From NCBI GenBank assembly GCA_022592445.1, contig JABYQR010000009.1:62001-126000 (forward strand): a DNA stretch of 64,000 nt. The letters are read 5' to 3'. Made by a program: the position numbers and the translations under genes. Below the pieces are notes generated by a model. That model had not been told where the DNA came from and ran no database searches. It saw only the letters and a program-made list of their open reading frames with translations. Positions 20,301 to 31,525 of the stretch are shown one piece after another; position 1 is the first letter of the stretch, and each line of letters starts with the position of its first letter. Origin of the DNA: Cytidiella melzeri. Its lineage: Eukaryota > Basidiomycota > Agaricomycetes > Polyporales > Irpicaceae.

Positions 20301-23257
20301 CCGAGTATGATTGGGGCCTTGAGGTGGATCACGTATATCAACGTATGTCTCGTATTCTTCACCCAAATTCTCTTTCCTCCTCCCACTATTTTAGTCTTGT
20401 TCACCTCACGCTGATTTGATCTTGCTACTTGCAGCCTCTCAAGTACGGTTTTGAGGCGTTAGTGGTGAACGAGCTGCACACTATAAACGCACAATGCTCG
20501 GTCCTTATTCCACAAGGACCTGGGTACGACGGCAAAATTTCGGTTGCCAACCAGGTGTGTACGAGCGTGGGGAGTCTGCCCGGGCAAAGCACTGTGAGTG
20601 GCTCGAGGTATGCAGAATTGTCGTACGGTTACTCGTATAGTCATCTTTGGCGGGTGAGCCTTTCTTTGCGTTATCCCAAGGAGCAAGAGCCACGCTGACG
20701 ACGCGCTGGTGCTCCCAGAACTTTGGCATTATCTGCGCATTTGGTTTTGCGTTCATCTCAGCGTACTGGACTCTCACCGAGCTCAACACGCGTTCGGCCG
20801 GTATGACAAGTGTGACTTGGTTCAAGCGCGGATCGAACGCAGCACCTATCCAGGAAGCGAAGTCACTCGGTGAGGAGAGTAATACCGACACCGAGAAGGG
20901 GAAAGACGCGGATCGAAGCGCTGGCAATGGCTCGGCGGCTGCTTCGAACACTCGCCCTGACGATACTAACGCGCACGCCAACGAGACGAACATGAAGGTC
21001 ACCTCGCGATCTGCTCCGGCGATGACGGACGTATTTTCGTGGCAGCATCTCGAGTATGTTGTTCCCTTACCTGGCGGTTCGCACAGGAAACTTCTGGACG
21101 ACGTCTCTGGTTATGTCGCTCCAGGAAAGCTGACGGCGTTGATGGGTGAATCGGGAGCGGGAAAGACAACATTGCTGAACGTGCTTGCCGAGAGGACAAA
21201 TGTTGGCGTCGTTCGCGGAGATAGGTTCGTGAATGGGCAAGGATTGCCGGCGGATTTCGGTGCTCAGACGTATGTCGTGGTGTCTTTCCTCTTGTCTTTC
21301 GTAAGCTGACGTTTATTTGGGTGGCCAGTGGGTACTGTCAGCAGCAGGACACGCATCTCGCTGCACAGAGCGTGCGTGAGGCGTTGTTGTTCTCTGCCAA
21401 GATGCGTCAGCCTCCATCCGTCCCGCTCGCCGAGAAAGAGGAATACGTTGAAAAGTGTCTTGAAATGTGTGGTTTGGAGGCCTACGCGGACGCCATCGTA
21501 GGTACTTTGAATGTCGAGATGCGCAAGCGTACCACCATTGCCGTCGAACTCGTCGCCAAGCCCCGTCTGCTGCTCTTCCTCGATGAGCCGACGTCAGGTT
21601 TAGACTCTCAGAGCGCATGGGCAATTGTTGCATTTTTGCGAGAGCTTGCGGATAAGGCTGGTCAGGCAATTCTGTGCACGATTCATCAGCCTAGTGGGGA
21701 GTTGTTCCAGGTGTTTGACCGGTTGTTGCTGTTGAAGGTGGGAGGGCAGACTGTGTACTGCGGAGATCTTGGGTATAACTCGTCGACGATGATCGAGTAC
21801 TTTGAGAGGAATGGAGCGAGGACGTGTAAACCTGAGGAAAACCCGTGAGTGCAATTCTTTTCCGTTTGAACGGACAGCTGATGTAACCATACAGAGCCGA
21901 GTATATTCTTCAGGTCATCGGTGCTGGTGCAACTGCCACCGCCGACAGGGACTGGTACGAGATATGGAAGGGCTCGCGCGAAGCGGCGCAGTTGCAGCAG
22001 GAAATCGATGACATCCACGCGGAAGGAAGACAGCACCCGCCTGTTGGGACAACCCTGGATAGGAAGTTCGCGACGTCGTGGTTTCACCAGGTGGCTACCC
22101 TCACACATCGGAACATGCAAAGCTATTGGCGCGACCCGACGTATATCGTGTCGAAAATTGCGTTGAACATTGTTGCTGGGCTTTTTGTCGGATTCACCTT
22201 TTTCAAGGCGAAGGATTCTATCCAAGGCACGCAGAACAAGCTATTCGTGCGTGTTGATTGTGTTTTGGTTGATGAGGAAAGATGGCTGACCTGGTTGCAT
22301 TGTGCTGTAGTCGATATTCATGGCCACAATCATCAGCGTACCCCTCGCACAGCAACTTCAAGTCCCCTACATTACGATGCGGAATTTGTACGAGATTCGC
22401 GAACGGCCGAGTCGCATGTACAGCTGGACGGCGCTTCTCACTTCTCAGATACTCAGTGAGATCCCGTGGAATATCCTGGGCTCCTCCTTGTTCTTCTTAT
22501 GCTGGTATTGGACCGTGGGCTACGAGTCAACTGCAGAACGTGCGGGCTATGTGTACCTCGTCCTCGGTGTGCTGTTCCCGCTGTATTACACCACTGTTGG
22601 GCAGGCGATTGCGTCCATGGCGCCGAACGTGCAGATCTCTGCGTTATTGTTTAGTTTCCTGTTCTCCTTCGTGCTAATCTTGTGAGTCTTTTGACTTAGT
22701 TTCTTCCTCAGGCTAGCATCTTCTGACACTTCTGTGATAGCAACGGCGTACTGCAGCCGTTCCGTCAGCTGGGGTGGTGGCAGTGGATGTACCATGTCTC
22801 GCCGTACACGTACCTCATCGAAGGTCTCCTCGGCTCTGCTATCGGAAACATGGACATCAATTGCGCCCAGATCGAGTATGTCATGGTCAAACCCCCGTCG
22901 GGCATGAACTGTTCGGCGTATCTGCAACCGTTCATCAGTGTCGCTGGTGGATACATCCTCGACGGGAGCGCGACGAATGAGTGTGGTGTCTGTCCTTTCC
23001 GCACTACGAACGAGTTCCTGGCGAACCACTTCAGCATCTACTACTCTCATCGCTGGCGCAACATTGGCATCTTCATTGGGTTCATCGCCATCAACGTGAG
23101 TCACATGTGCTTTTGATGCTCCTGTATGACAAGGCTGCTAATACGTTGTGTTCAGGTCATGGGCATCTTTCTCCTTTCATACCTGTTTCGGTTCCGCGAG
23201 GGGAGTATTGTTGGGTCCATCAAGAGGCGCATAGAGGCTCGCAAGGCACGGAAGTGA
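17333..23257 (+). CDS. PDR-type (ABCG) ABC transporter, full length
   Basis: Fifteen exons give 1619 residues: 17333-17985, 18246-18463, 18518-18965, 19023-19264, 19321-19565, 19641-19807, 19854-20078, 20147-20342, 20435-20653, 20719-21269, 21329-21844, 21895-22246, 22311-22681, 22741-23095, 23156-23257. All phases join. The order is NBD-TMD-NBD-TMD. NBD1 (about 290-460) has GRPGAGCTT and VSGGQKKR; its Walker B is [10 protein letters not shown], degenerate as usual in PDR proteins. TMD1 follows (about 540-800). NBD2 has GESGAGKTT (about 1014), the variant signature LNVEMRKR and [14 protein letters not shown], then TMD2. Such plasma-membrane pumps export drugs, toxins or lipids using ATP. The substrate cannot be read from sequence. 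The start at 17333 fits the TATA box 56 bp upstream. The first intron (260 nt) is unusually long for this window. Confidence 0.93.
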
Positions 23258-23752
23258 ATACGATGACAAATACCCAAGGTTTGACTTTTGCATGAACTGA
23301 TATGCCTTTGCTTTGTCGTTTGTTATCGGAATCACGCACATAATTAGATTTTTAGGATATGTTAGCTCCTGCCTATAATTGAATGCTGTCACTACGAGCT
23401 GTCTCTACATTTTGCACCTTACAATAATCTCTTCTCATGGGACGACCTCAAAGTAAGATGGTAGGCAAAGATAAGGGTAGACAAGGATGTGTCTCCCTTG
23501 TGGCGCGGGAGTCCGAGTTTTGGCCACAGCGACAAAATTCCACAATTGAAGCCATCAGTAGAAGTATATTAGCACTAGCAACACGAACAAGGAGTACATC
23601 AATACCACAAGTACAATCCTGCAAATTACGAAACCTGAGCTCGCGAGCAACAAAAGTACACCAATCAGAAAACCAACCACCAAAAGAGAACGTCCACGAC
23701 GACTGATAACCAGGCTCCTCTCCTCCATCTCGTAGATGACGCGGCATGATGC
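23258..23752. other. Convergent 3' intergenic region
   Basis: The ABC transporter and FunK1 genes end on either side of this 495-bp stretch. I see no gene, repeat or RNA in it. Confidence 0.5.
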
Positions 23753-26700
23753 TCACTGTGAGGTACTGCGCTGCGCGGCCGCCGCCGACCGCAATCCTTG
23801 ACGACGGGTTGCTACGACTCCGCCATCGCCAAGCTCACCACTACGGACGTTTGTCTTCTTCACTGCTTTCCCCGATCGGGTGACCTCCTTGGCCGTCTTT
23901 GTCTTGTCGACGGAAGTCTTCGCGGCGGCCTTCTTGGACTTCTTGGGCTCTGTCGACTTTGAGTTCGAGGGACCCGCCTCAGCGTTTGCCGTAATCGAAA
24001 TCGACCTTGGCTTTTTCGTAGGCCGTGGCGCAAGAGTAGAAGAAGGCTGGCCGTCAAGGAGGTTTGCGTCGTCGTTATCGTCTTCGATATCGTCGATGCT
24101 TCGCTTCGACCTCACCGACCGACCTGAGAGCACGGACGAAGACGCCGGTGGCAAGAGCCTAGGGACTCTCGGAAAGGCGATAGGTGGCGGGGGTGGAATG
24201 CCAGGGACGCTCGCACTGGTAGGAGACGAGGATCCCGAGCGTTGCGAATGCGCATCATCGCCGTCATGAGGTACGAGGGGTGGGAACTGCTGGCTCATGG
24301 TGAGCTCGTGGTGACCAGTCCCGTCCATTGGCACGTCGTCCGGCTCTGTCAAATCTGATTCGGCGGTGCGGCCCTCGTTGCTCCTATACTCGTCCTCGGG
24401 GTGCGGAACTTGCTCTGGCTCCTCCTGCGATGCTTGCGACGCAGCATCGTCCTCGTCGCGAGAGGCTATCTCCTGTCCGGACACGAAGGTGGAATGAGCT
24501 GCCTTTTGGTGCGCTCTTGTTTCCGCCTTCGAAGTACCGCGAGGGTATGGGTCTGGTATGACGTCTTTGATCCAACCGTCTTGCTCTAGGGCGTCGTCGA
24601 AAATATCGAGCCAGTACTGTGCATCGCCCAACTTCGCACGCAACGCCTCATATTTCTCGCTGGCGACTGCCGATGAATCCACAGATTGCTGCTTTTCCTT
24701 TGCCTTGTTGGTACGTCTGGAAGGCATCGCTGGGACCGATTCGGGTTGGGTTATGGCAGGGCCTTGGACGTTACTGGTGATAACGGCGGTAGTGGTATTG
24801 TTGCTAGCTCGGGAAGCGGCAGTTTGTGCTGTATAGTAATCGTCCCATTCCGTGGCAAGTCTGCATATGAGTGTTTGCAGCGGGAAACTTTTGAAGCATA
24901 TCCCTGTATGGATAATGCTGAGCGCGTTCCTCTTGCCGCTGCCGCCAATATACGCAATGGTACCATCTGGAAGCTCGGTGGGGCGCTTCTCGTCGAAGAT
25001 GTCCATCAGGATAGAGCCGTTCCTGGTATGGTCAAAGCGGTGCAGGGCCCCGTAGAGAAGGGCCCAGAACACGGACTCAAAGTCATCAAGAGGCTCGTGA
25101 GATCTTTGAGAGTCCCTCAGCATGGCGATGGACATGAACTGCCAGGTACCCTAGTGATAAGATGGTCAGAAGAGGAACACGAAAGCCACTAAAACAGCAG
25201 TAGACACGTACAGTGCGGAAACGCTGATAAACCTGGCCTTCAGACAGTTCTGACTTCCCTGAGTGATCCCAGTCGGCCAGAACGCCTCTCGCAAGTGCGC
25301 TCGCGTTGAGCATCACATTCCCGAGGCTAATGTCGCGATGCACGAGACCACATTTCTTCATGGCCAAACCCATTGCTACGTGACAAACGTGATTAACCAC
25401 TCATCTCCCCTTGAAAGTCAGCGTGAACGTACCTTCAAGACAGTCACGAAACGCAGCAATAAATTGCTGCGACCACGGGGCACACTCCACAGGATACGCC
25501 AGCTGCTGCACCAACCTGTGGTGCTGGAAGTCCCGTAACTCGCTGAACCCGACCGCGAGATGCTTCAACTTCTTCGCCCACGTCAGGCACTGCGTTTTTC
25601 CGTAGTCCCCATTCGATGTCACGTCTCCTCCGCACAACACGCTGGGGACAAACGGGATTTCCGCGGCTTCGAGATCGGCACAAACTTGTCTCTCCGGGAC
25701 GAGACGCTTGTGTACAACGCGCCAAGTGTCTTTGAAGAACACCAGCTCGTGCTCTTTGATGGCGTACGCGAGATACGCACGAGTACCGCGGCCGATGGGG
25801 GAGTGAGAGCGGAAGAAAGGGCGTTGGATGAGAATGTCCATGGACTCTTTAGACGTGTCATCGTTGACGGTGATCTTGTGTACGGGGTATTGTGGGCTGA
25901 GCGTTTCTGCGGCGTTGGGAAGCTCACGTTGTGGATGGTCGGTGTTTTTCATGTTGGCTAGGAACTCCTCCACGGCAGCCTTGAACATCTTCGCCTCGTC
26001 AGGATTTGCACGAGTTGCAGTAGAATCCAACCCTCGCGCTGCAGCCGACATGTGGTTATAGCGCCAAAGGAACTCGACCAAGAGCCCAGGGTTTTTGATG
26101 TAGTCGAAGCGGTCGGATACTATCGCCCCCGAGTGATCCCAGAACAAGAACCGGGCGATACTACCGCAGATCAGCAGCTGGAAGAGGTGAAGACGATGCT
26201 GGTGGGCGAACACCTCCATCGCGTACATAGCCAGCTGACCGCGAATCTTCGTGGCGTCATCGATGCACTTCTCGAACGCCACAGGCTTGTTCTTGTCGGC
26301 ATCTTCGCGCTGTTCAGCAGCCTTCTCTATTTCTTCTAGCGTACGAAACGGGTCCATCTCTGTCCGTCTCTTAAACTCGACCAGTAGACCGCTGTTACAC
26401 CAGTCGAAGAACTCGGTGTTGTCAATGTTGTCAGTCACGGCACCGGAACGTTCGTACTCTTTGAAGCCTCCATCCGGACGATACAGAACGTCTACACCCT
26501 TTTCCGTCGAGTCTGCAGAAACGAAGAATGGGAAGTTCGGAGAGAGCTTGAATTTCCTGACTTGCTCGTTCTGCGGATGACCATAACAGCCCAAAAGATT
26601 GTGGTCAGTGACTGTATTTCAGCTTGCACCAAAGTTACACTCACGAACGCATTGCAGATATGCTTTTCAAGCCAGCTCAGAGGAGCACGAACAAACTTGG

Positions 26701-26911
26701 CGCGCTTGGGTTTCTTGCGAAGGTCTTTTGTTGAGATGGGCATGAGCACCTCCAAGAATTCGGAGATGCTGCAGGGGCCAAACCAGTGCCCATCCATGTC
26801 TATGCCGTATTCGCCGCGCAAGGGTATGAGGTCGGGGATGTTCTGACGGTATGTCTGATAGCCTGCAATGCGAGATTTGTGAGGAGTGTAGGGAGCTTTG
26901 GGGGCGGGCAT
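23753..26911 (-). CDS. FunK1-family protein kinase
   Basis: Four exons (26911-26645, 26570-25433, 25399-25212, 25150-23753) give 996 residues with consistent phases. The N-terminal half carries the FunK1 blocks (SGLLVEFKRR; HQHRLHLFQLLICG; ARFLFWDHSG; LLVEFLWRYNHM). The catalytic loop is GLVHRDISLGNVML and the metal-binding motif is DWD in place of DFG, both usual for FunK1. A kinase tail LDDFESVFWALLYGALHRFD follows. The last 250 residues are low-complexity, basic and serine/proline-rich, perhaps nuclear. FunK1 kinases are expanded in mushroom-forming fungi; their substrates are largely unknown. TATATAA lies 58 bp upstream of the ATG. A broken paralogue lies at 50808-53394. Confidence 0.9.
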
Positions 26912-26968
26912 GTTGACGAAGAAGATGGTAGTAGGAGGAAGAAAGACTCACGAGTAGTTTTCCCGTGT

Positions 26969-26975
26969 TATATAC
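26969..26975 (-). promoter_or_regulatory. TATA box of the FunK1 gene
   Basis: TATATAA on the minus strand, 58 bp before the ATG at 26911. Confidence 0.55.
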
Positions 26976-27149
26976 CGGCCAAAGCTGTGTTGACCATTCG
27001 GCGGTGATGGTTCCAGTTCAAGGTCAGAGCGACTGCCTATTTGGGAAGTTGGTTGGGTCAGATTCTAATCGGGCCGGCTGATCTGTCCGGATAAGGCAGT
27101 TGGCCACACCGCCCGCCGGAACACGAGGCCGAAAGACAAAGGCAAATTG

Positions 27150-28290
27150 TCCGGGTTTCAGGCCTCAAAGGACCATGGAGTCATAATTATTATAAGCAGT
27201 CCATTCCGTGACTCGCCGCCGTACAGGCTATGACGCTGCCGTTGCCAGTGGCGTCCTCGGTGAGGCAGCTGGATCTGGATCGAAAGTATTGAGTATAGCT
27301 GCATCTCCATTCTCATAAGCAACGCCGAAGTAGACATGTTTGGCAGACAATGCAGGGTTGAAAGAGCTTGCACGACGAAACATCGCGTCGTGTACCAGGT
27401 ACTACGTATGCGACGTGCCAAGAAAGGCTCTCAGTCTCTCGGCCTTCGCGCGCTCTCCTCATGCGCAACCCCCAATCAGAGCCACAATAACAGCCCCCGC
27501 CAATGTACGAATCAACGCGTGCACCAGTTCGACAACATGGCCCTCTCCAAAGAAAAGCCAAATTGACAACGCTGAATGGCATCGAGCTCAGTACACTACA
27601 TTCCGCCCCATTTTGCTATTTCACGTCATGAGCAGCTTTCTCCCCGTGGGTGTTGTAGAATGCGCCGCTCTCGGACATGACGTTCCTGTTACCGTTGGCA
27701 TCACCGTGAATACTCTCGTGAGCAGTGTGCGCCGCGCCGGTCTGATTGTGATGGCCATGCAGCTGAGGTGGTGGAACATTCCGATCGAGGCGAGCTTGGC
27801 CGTATCCAAGTGAGGCCAACTAGCTCTGGATGAGAATGATGAAGATGACGATATCGAGTGCAAATGCCTACACATGTATTCGTGACTAGTGTGATATCAG
27901 ACAGTTAATAGATGTGGGACGTACATGAGTCTACCACTCGAATGCGAGGCAAGGCGGGATCTAGAAAATGAATAAACGCAGTCGCGATGTGCAAGATTAC
28001 TGTCCACCATCATGATTTGGCCAAATCACTAAGGTTTTACTATGTCACCCCTACCGAATTAATGTGCTAGTAAAAAACGCGGGGGGAACCATCCATCTCG
28101 TAGGCGTTGCAGGTGTGAGGATGGGGAAGAGCGCATCGACCAAGTACTTGTGAGGATGATGAAGACATAGACAATGCGGAGACCAGTCGAGACTGCGTCT
28201 CCGCCGCCAGAGCGGGAATTGGCGTTGCTGCCGCCGTTCCCGGGTGAGCAGGGCGGCGATGTAACTGAGTATGACTGTCACAACTTCGTA
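27150..28290 (-). pseudogene. Decayed ZIP zinc transporter, copy of 61150-62611
   Basis: Three blocks match the intact ZIP gene in order. 28275-28045 matches exon 1 (IAALLTRE; the DNA around ttcggtaggggtgacat matches ttcggtagcggcgtcatc). 27870-27616 matches the start of exon 3 (TAKLASIGM, then the His/Asn-rich loop). 27575-27300 matches the end of exon 6 and the 3' flank (ttggcgggggctg, gcatgaggagag). The middle, including the zinc-path helices, is deleted. Stops and frameshifts fill the remainder. It is a dead duplicate, oriented away from the iron transporter remnant at 29640 just as in the intact pair. Confidence 0.75.
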
Positions 28291-29639
28291 TGACCGACGA
28301 GCGAGAGACCTTAGTGTTGTCCTGTCCATGGCGTCTTCACCCAGCTTTAGCAGTTTTGGTGAGCTCAACGCGAGCCAGAAGAACATCATGGTAACAGAGC
28401 CTCGAGACTTTAGAGGAACTCATATCGTACAACCTGCATGTTGGTGGGTTTGAATCAGCACGAGTAAGCTAGAGTAACTATTAACCACGCACATTAAGAA
28501 ACATCGTCAAGTTGATGGCTTCCTCCGCTTTTTCTTGCACTGCGCCACATGAAAACCCGCAAATGCCACTGTTTACTGCAACCACGTCCATCGAGCAAGC
28601 TCCTCTACGTTCAGTCTAGTACCGTCTCGTTCGTGCTGTTCCTCGTAGTGAACGCAGTTTGGCGCTTGGCAGCCTGAATTGGTCGACCACAACTCCCTCG
28701 TTCGCGACCACCACCATGTCCACCCTCTGGCTTCTCACTCCTCACAGACACCGTGCTGGTACGATTAGAAGTTGTAGGAATATGCAGGCGAAGTTCTTGT
28801 GCCTTTCTGGAACAAATTCAAATGCATCATGATGTACAGCATAAGGTCAGTGAACATTTGGGTATATACTGACGTGAGGACTACCCAGGGCCCTGCTGTC
28901 TCTTGCGCACATAAAGAAAACACTCATGCACGTGGCAGGACATATCTAGAGAACGGATTCGTGCGGCTCAAAAGAGTGGGCACCGTTTTGAGACAACTTC
29001 TCCTGAAGCAAGCGCGACTGAACGGCGCCCTCGAGCTCCGAGTTTTCCATCGCACACTATGATGTCTTCAGGGGTCTCATAATTGGTGAGGATGCATTCG
29101 TCGCAGCAATTGATGGATCTCCCAGGACACATTCTCCCCATTGAGCTCATCGACCGATTATCATGAGCTTTTCATCAGGAACGATACCGAGCACCCCCCT
29201 CCGATGCTCGAGGAGTGAAGAGCCTAGTTGCGGCTATTTGCTTCCCGAACGTACTTGCTGCCGCTGTATGCGAACGCTCTGCAGCCGTTACCGCGAGAGG
29301 ATAAATTGTCCGGGACATATACAAGAAGCACGCGGGCCATTACTAGTGCAGAGGCACAATCCTCATAGGAATGAGCTTGGGAACACTGTCAACCAAGCGA
29401 TATCTTGCAATGGAGAGTTGTTTCTCTGAGTCTAGAGGTAAGTTTTTATCCGAAACACGCAATGTCCTTTGCCTGCGTTCTCGGTGTAAGAGCTTGTGTT
29501 TGTATAGGAGGAGTCTCTTCAACGGCTGAATTTTGCACTGTGTATGTAGGCACGATCACACGATGCTGTATGGGACGAGACGGTGACGGTCCAGCCCTGC
29601 GCACGAGCTCACCGGGTAAGAGGCCCTCCGTTCGGTTGC
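28291..29639. other. Gene-free stretch between the ZIP and VIT remnants
   Basis: Its length (about 1.35 kb) matches the promoter region between the intact ZIP and VIT genes, but I could not align the two with certainty. A short plus-strand reading, ILPIELIDRLS (about 29120-29165), resembles the start of an F-box; no gene can be built around it. Confidence 0.4.
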
Positions 29640-29912
29640 TAAGCGAATGCGCTTGCAACGCTGCATGCTCCCTTGCCAGTGAAGTGGGGCGGGCATGTCC
29701 CAGGAAGATCTGGTGTATGCTGCGAGGAACTCAAGGACGACGATCGCAAGACTCTCGTCGACGCCGGCGTCGTGCGTGACGTGTACGTCTGTCTCTTCCA
29801 CACTAGGATTTCACCATCACAAACCCCATCATTAAGCCGTGCTTTAACTATCTTTTCAGTGTCATCTATCCCTTCGATGGCCTGACCGACCCGTTTCCGT
29901 TGGCCGCAGGTA
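29640..29912 (+). pseudogene. Decayed vacuolar iron transporter (CCC1/VIT), copy of 58634-59754
   Basis: The reading PGRSGVCCEELKDDDRKTL followed by VDAGVVRDV matches PGRSGVCCKELKDDDDRTL and VDPDVVRDV of the intact gene. After a retained intron position the remnant continues VIYPFDGLTDPFPLAAG against VIGLSDGLTVPFALAAG. Similarity then stops abruptly. The N-terminus is also degraded. It is a truncated pseudogene. Confidence 0.8.
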
Positions 29913-29939
29913 TGTATCTCCTTCCTGAAGACACTCGTC

Positions 29940-30185
29940 ATCGTCATGTCCTTTTCGCAGTACGAACGCGTTCTTGCTGAACAGCTTCAGCACGTACTAT
30001 TCACATTGTCGGTGCAACATTGACATCTATGTAGATTTGCAATCAACGTGAGTTGCATTTGTCTCAATGCAGTAGGGACCTATTCGCTGATGCCTTTTGT
30101 GGCGGCTGTGTTGAGAGGTCATGAGTATTGTTATCCTCGCACGCCTACGGAGACTTCGCCTGCCCAAAAGCTTGGGTAACCATTT
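29940..30185 (+). pseudogene. C-terminal scrap of a PDR-type ABC transporter
   Basis: The DNA from about 29945 matches the last two exons of the intact transporter (around 22990-23205). STNAFLLNSFSTYYSHC aligns with [17 protein letters not shown], and AACATTGACATC with AACATTGGCATC. The intron donor GTGAGT is kept at about 30049, and the next exon start aligns (gtcatgagtattgttatcct with gtcatgggcatctttctcct). It begins within about 30 bp of the end of the iron transporter remnant, so the two scraps were joined by rearrangement. Confidence 0.7.
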
Positions 30186-31525
30186 TACGTCGAGGATGAT
30201 GATTGCTTCGCGTCCCACCACAGCTCGAGGTGAACGCATGGCGCCACAGTTGTTGCATGCGCTGACATTATGTGTTGCTCACACCAGAGACGATTGCTCA
30301 TCATGACCTGTTCAGCTGAATAACCTCGATGTCTCTAGCGATCTCGAAGATAACCCTGTCTCGACGAACTAAGGCGGTAAAGAAGACAGTGGATGAACAA
30401 GGGATGAATCAACTTTGTGGCGCGGGCTCGGAAGACTCCGGTTACTACCGTTTGCAGTGGTATCCCAATCATGCTAAGTTAAGGCGGGAATACTTACGTT
30501 GAGACTGGGCTACGCGTACTATTTAGAAGCAGCGATCGCTCGGACGTCGGAAAGCTACAAATGCTTGGGATTCTGACCTGCTGAGCGACGCACAACAAAC
30601 CTGTAATATCGGACAACTGCAACATGTCCCCCTCATTCAGTAGGGCGTAAAGGTTGTGTCTCCAGCGGACCTCTCACGGACCGTGGCCAGCCGCTTTCGA
30701 ACATAACATGCTTGTGACCTCCACAAGCCCGATGTTGAACTCTGCTATTGTCGGAACCAGTCAATCCACGTCACGGTGTCTAGCTTCTTGTTCGAAATCT
30801 GAACACTGCACCCGCCCGTGAGTATGTTTATCTCGTGCTATGTACGCAATCGAGCGAACATCTCTCACCCCCTCGTCCGTCCAGGGTACAGTCATTCGCT
30901 AGGCCGGCATTTGCCATGCATGAGCCTAAAATTTACGGGAAGGCTCTTCCACTGCTGGTACACGTGTTAGTGCTGGTGCGTGTCTGCTCTGGAAACTGGC
31001 CATGTACCCATGATCATGCGAAGATGATCTACTGCTTGCCATTTGACCCTCCCGGCTGCAAACCTTCAACGGCGTTACCTGGTACGTGTGCTCTGGTATG
31101 TTCTGTGTTCTTCTTCCCTGCTAACTGTCCGCTTTGTCTGTCCCGTTGATGCTTCATCGCTGCCCCGCATTGCACACGTCCGTTTCCCATACAACATTGG
31201 ACCGGCATGGGTCATTTGGCGGCCCGGGCTGGGATAATTATAGGCGTATCCTCGAATTTACGCTCGATCTACCCGTGGTGTCGACCTCTGGTCACAGGCA
31301 AAGCCCTCGGGTGGAACGCCATCAGATTCCATATGTCATGGAGCCTCCTTGTTTCAAGCAGGGAAGGGTGGCATAAGGGGTATTTGCAAAGACTGATTGG
31401 GAACACACTGTATAAATAGTCTGCAAGTTCGCTTTGGATTCTGCAGCCAAAGAGAACACTCCTTGGGTTAAGTCTTTCTGCACTCTACAGCAACCTCCCC
31501 AACCGTTCAACGACCAGAAATTATC
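30186..31525. other. Gene-free stretch with polygalacturonase promoter
   Basis: No coding signal is visible from 30186 to about 31400. Given its neighbours it may hold further unrecognisable pseudogene remains. TATAAATAG at 31411-31419 lies 107 bp before the polygalacturonase ATG. Confidence 0.45.
31411..31419 (+). promoter_or_regulatory. TATA box of the polygalacturonase gene
   Basis: TATAAATAG, 107 bp upstream of the ATG at 31526. Confidence 0.55.

Noticed and set aside
23860..24600. Long plus-strand open frames
   Set aside because: They are antisense to the low-complexity tail of the FunK1 kinase, which has clear homology and splice structure.
29115..29170. F-box-like ILPIELIDRLS
   Set aside because: Eleven residues followed by a stop; too short to support an F-box gene.
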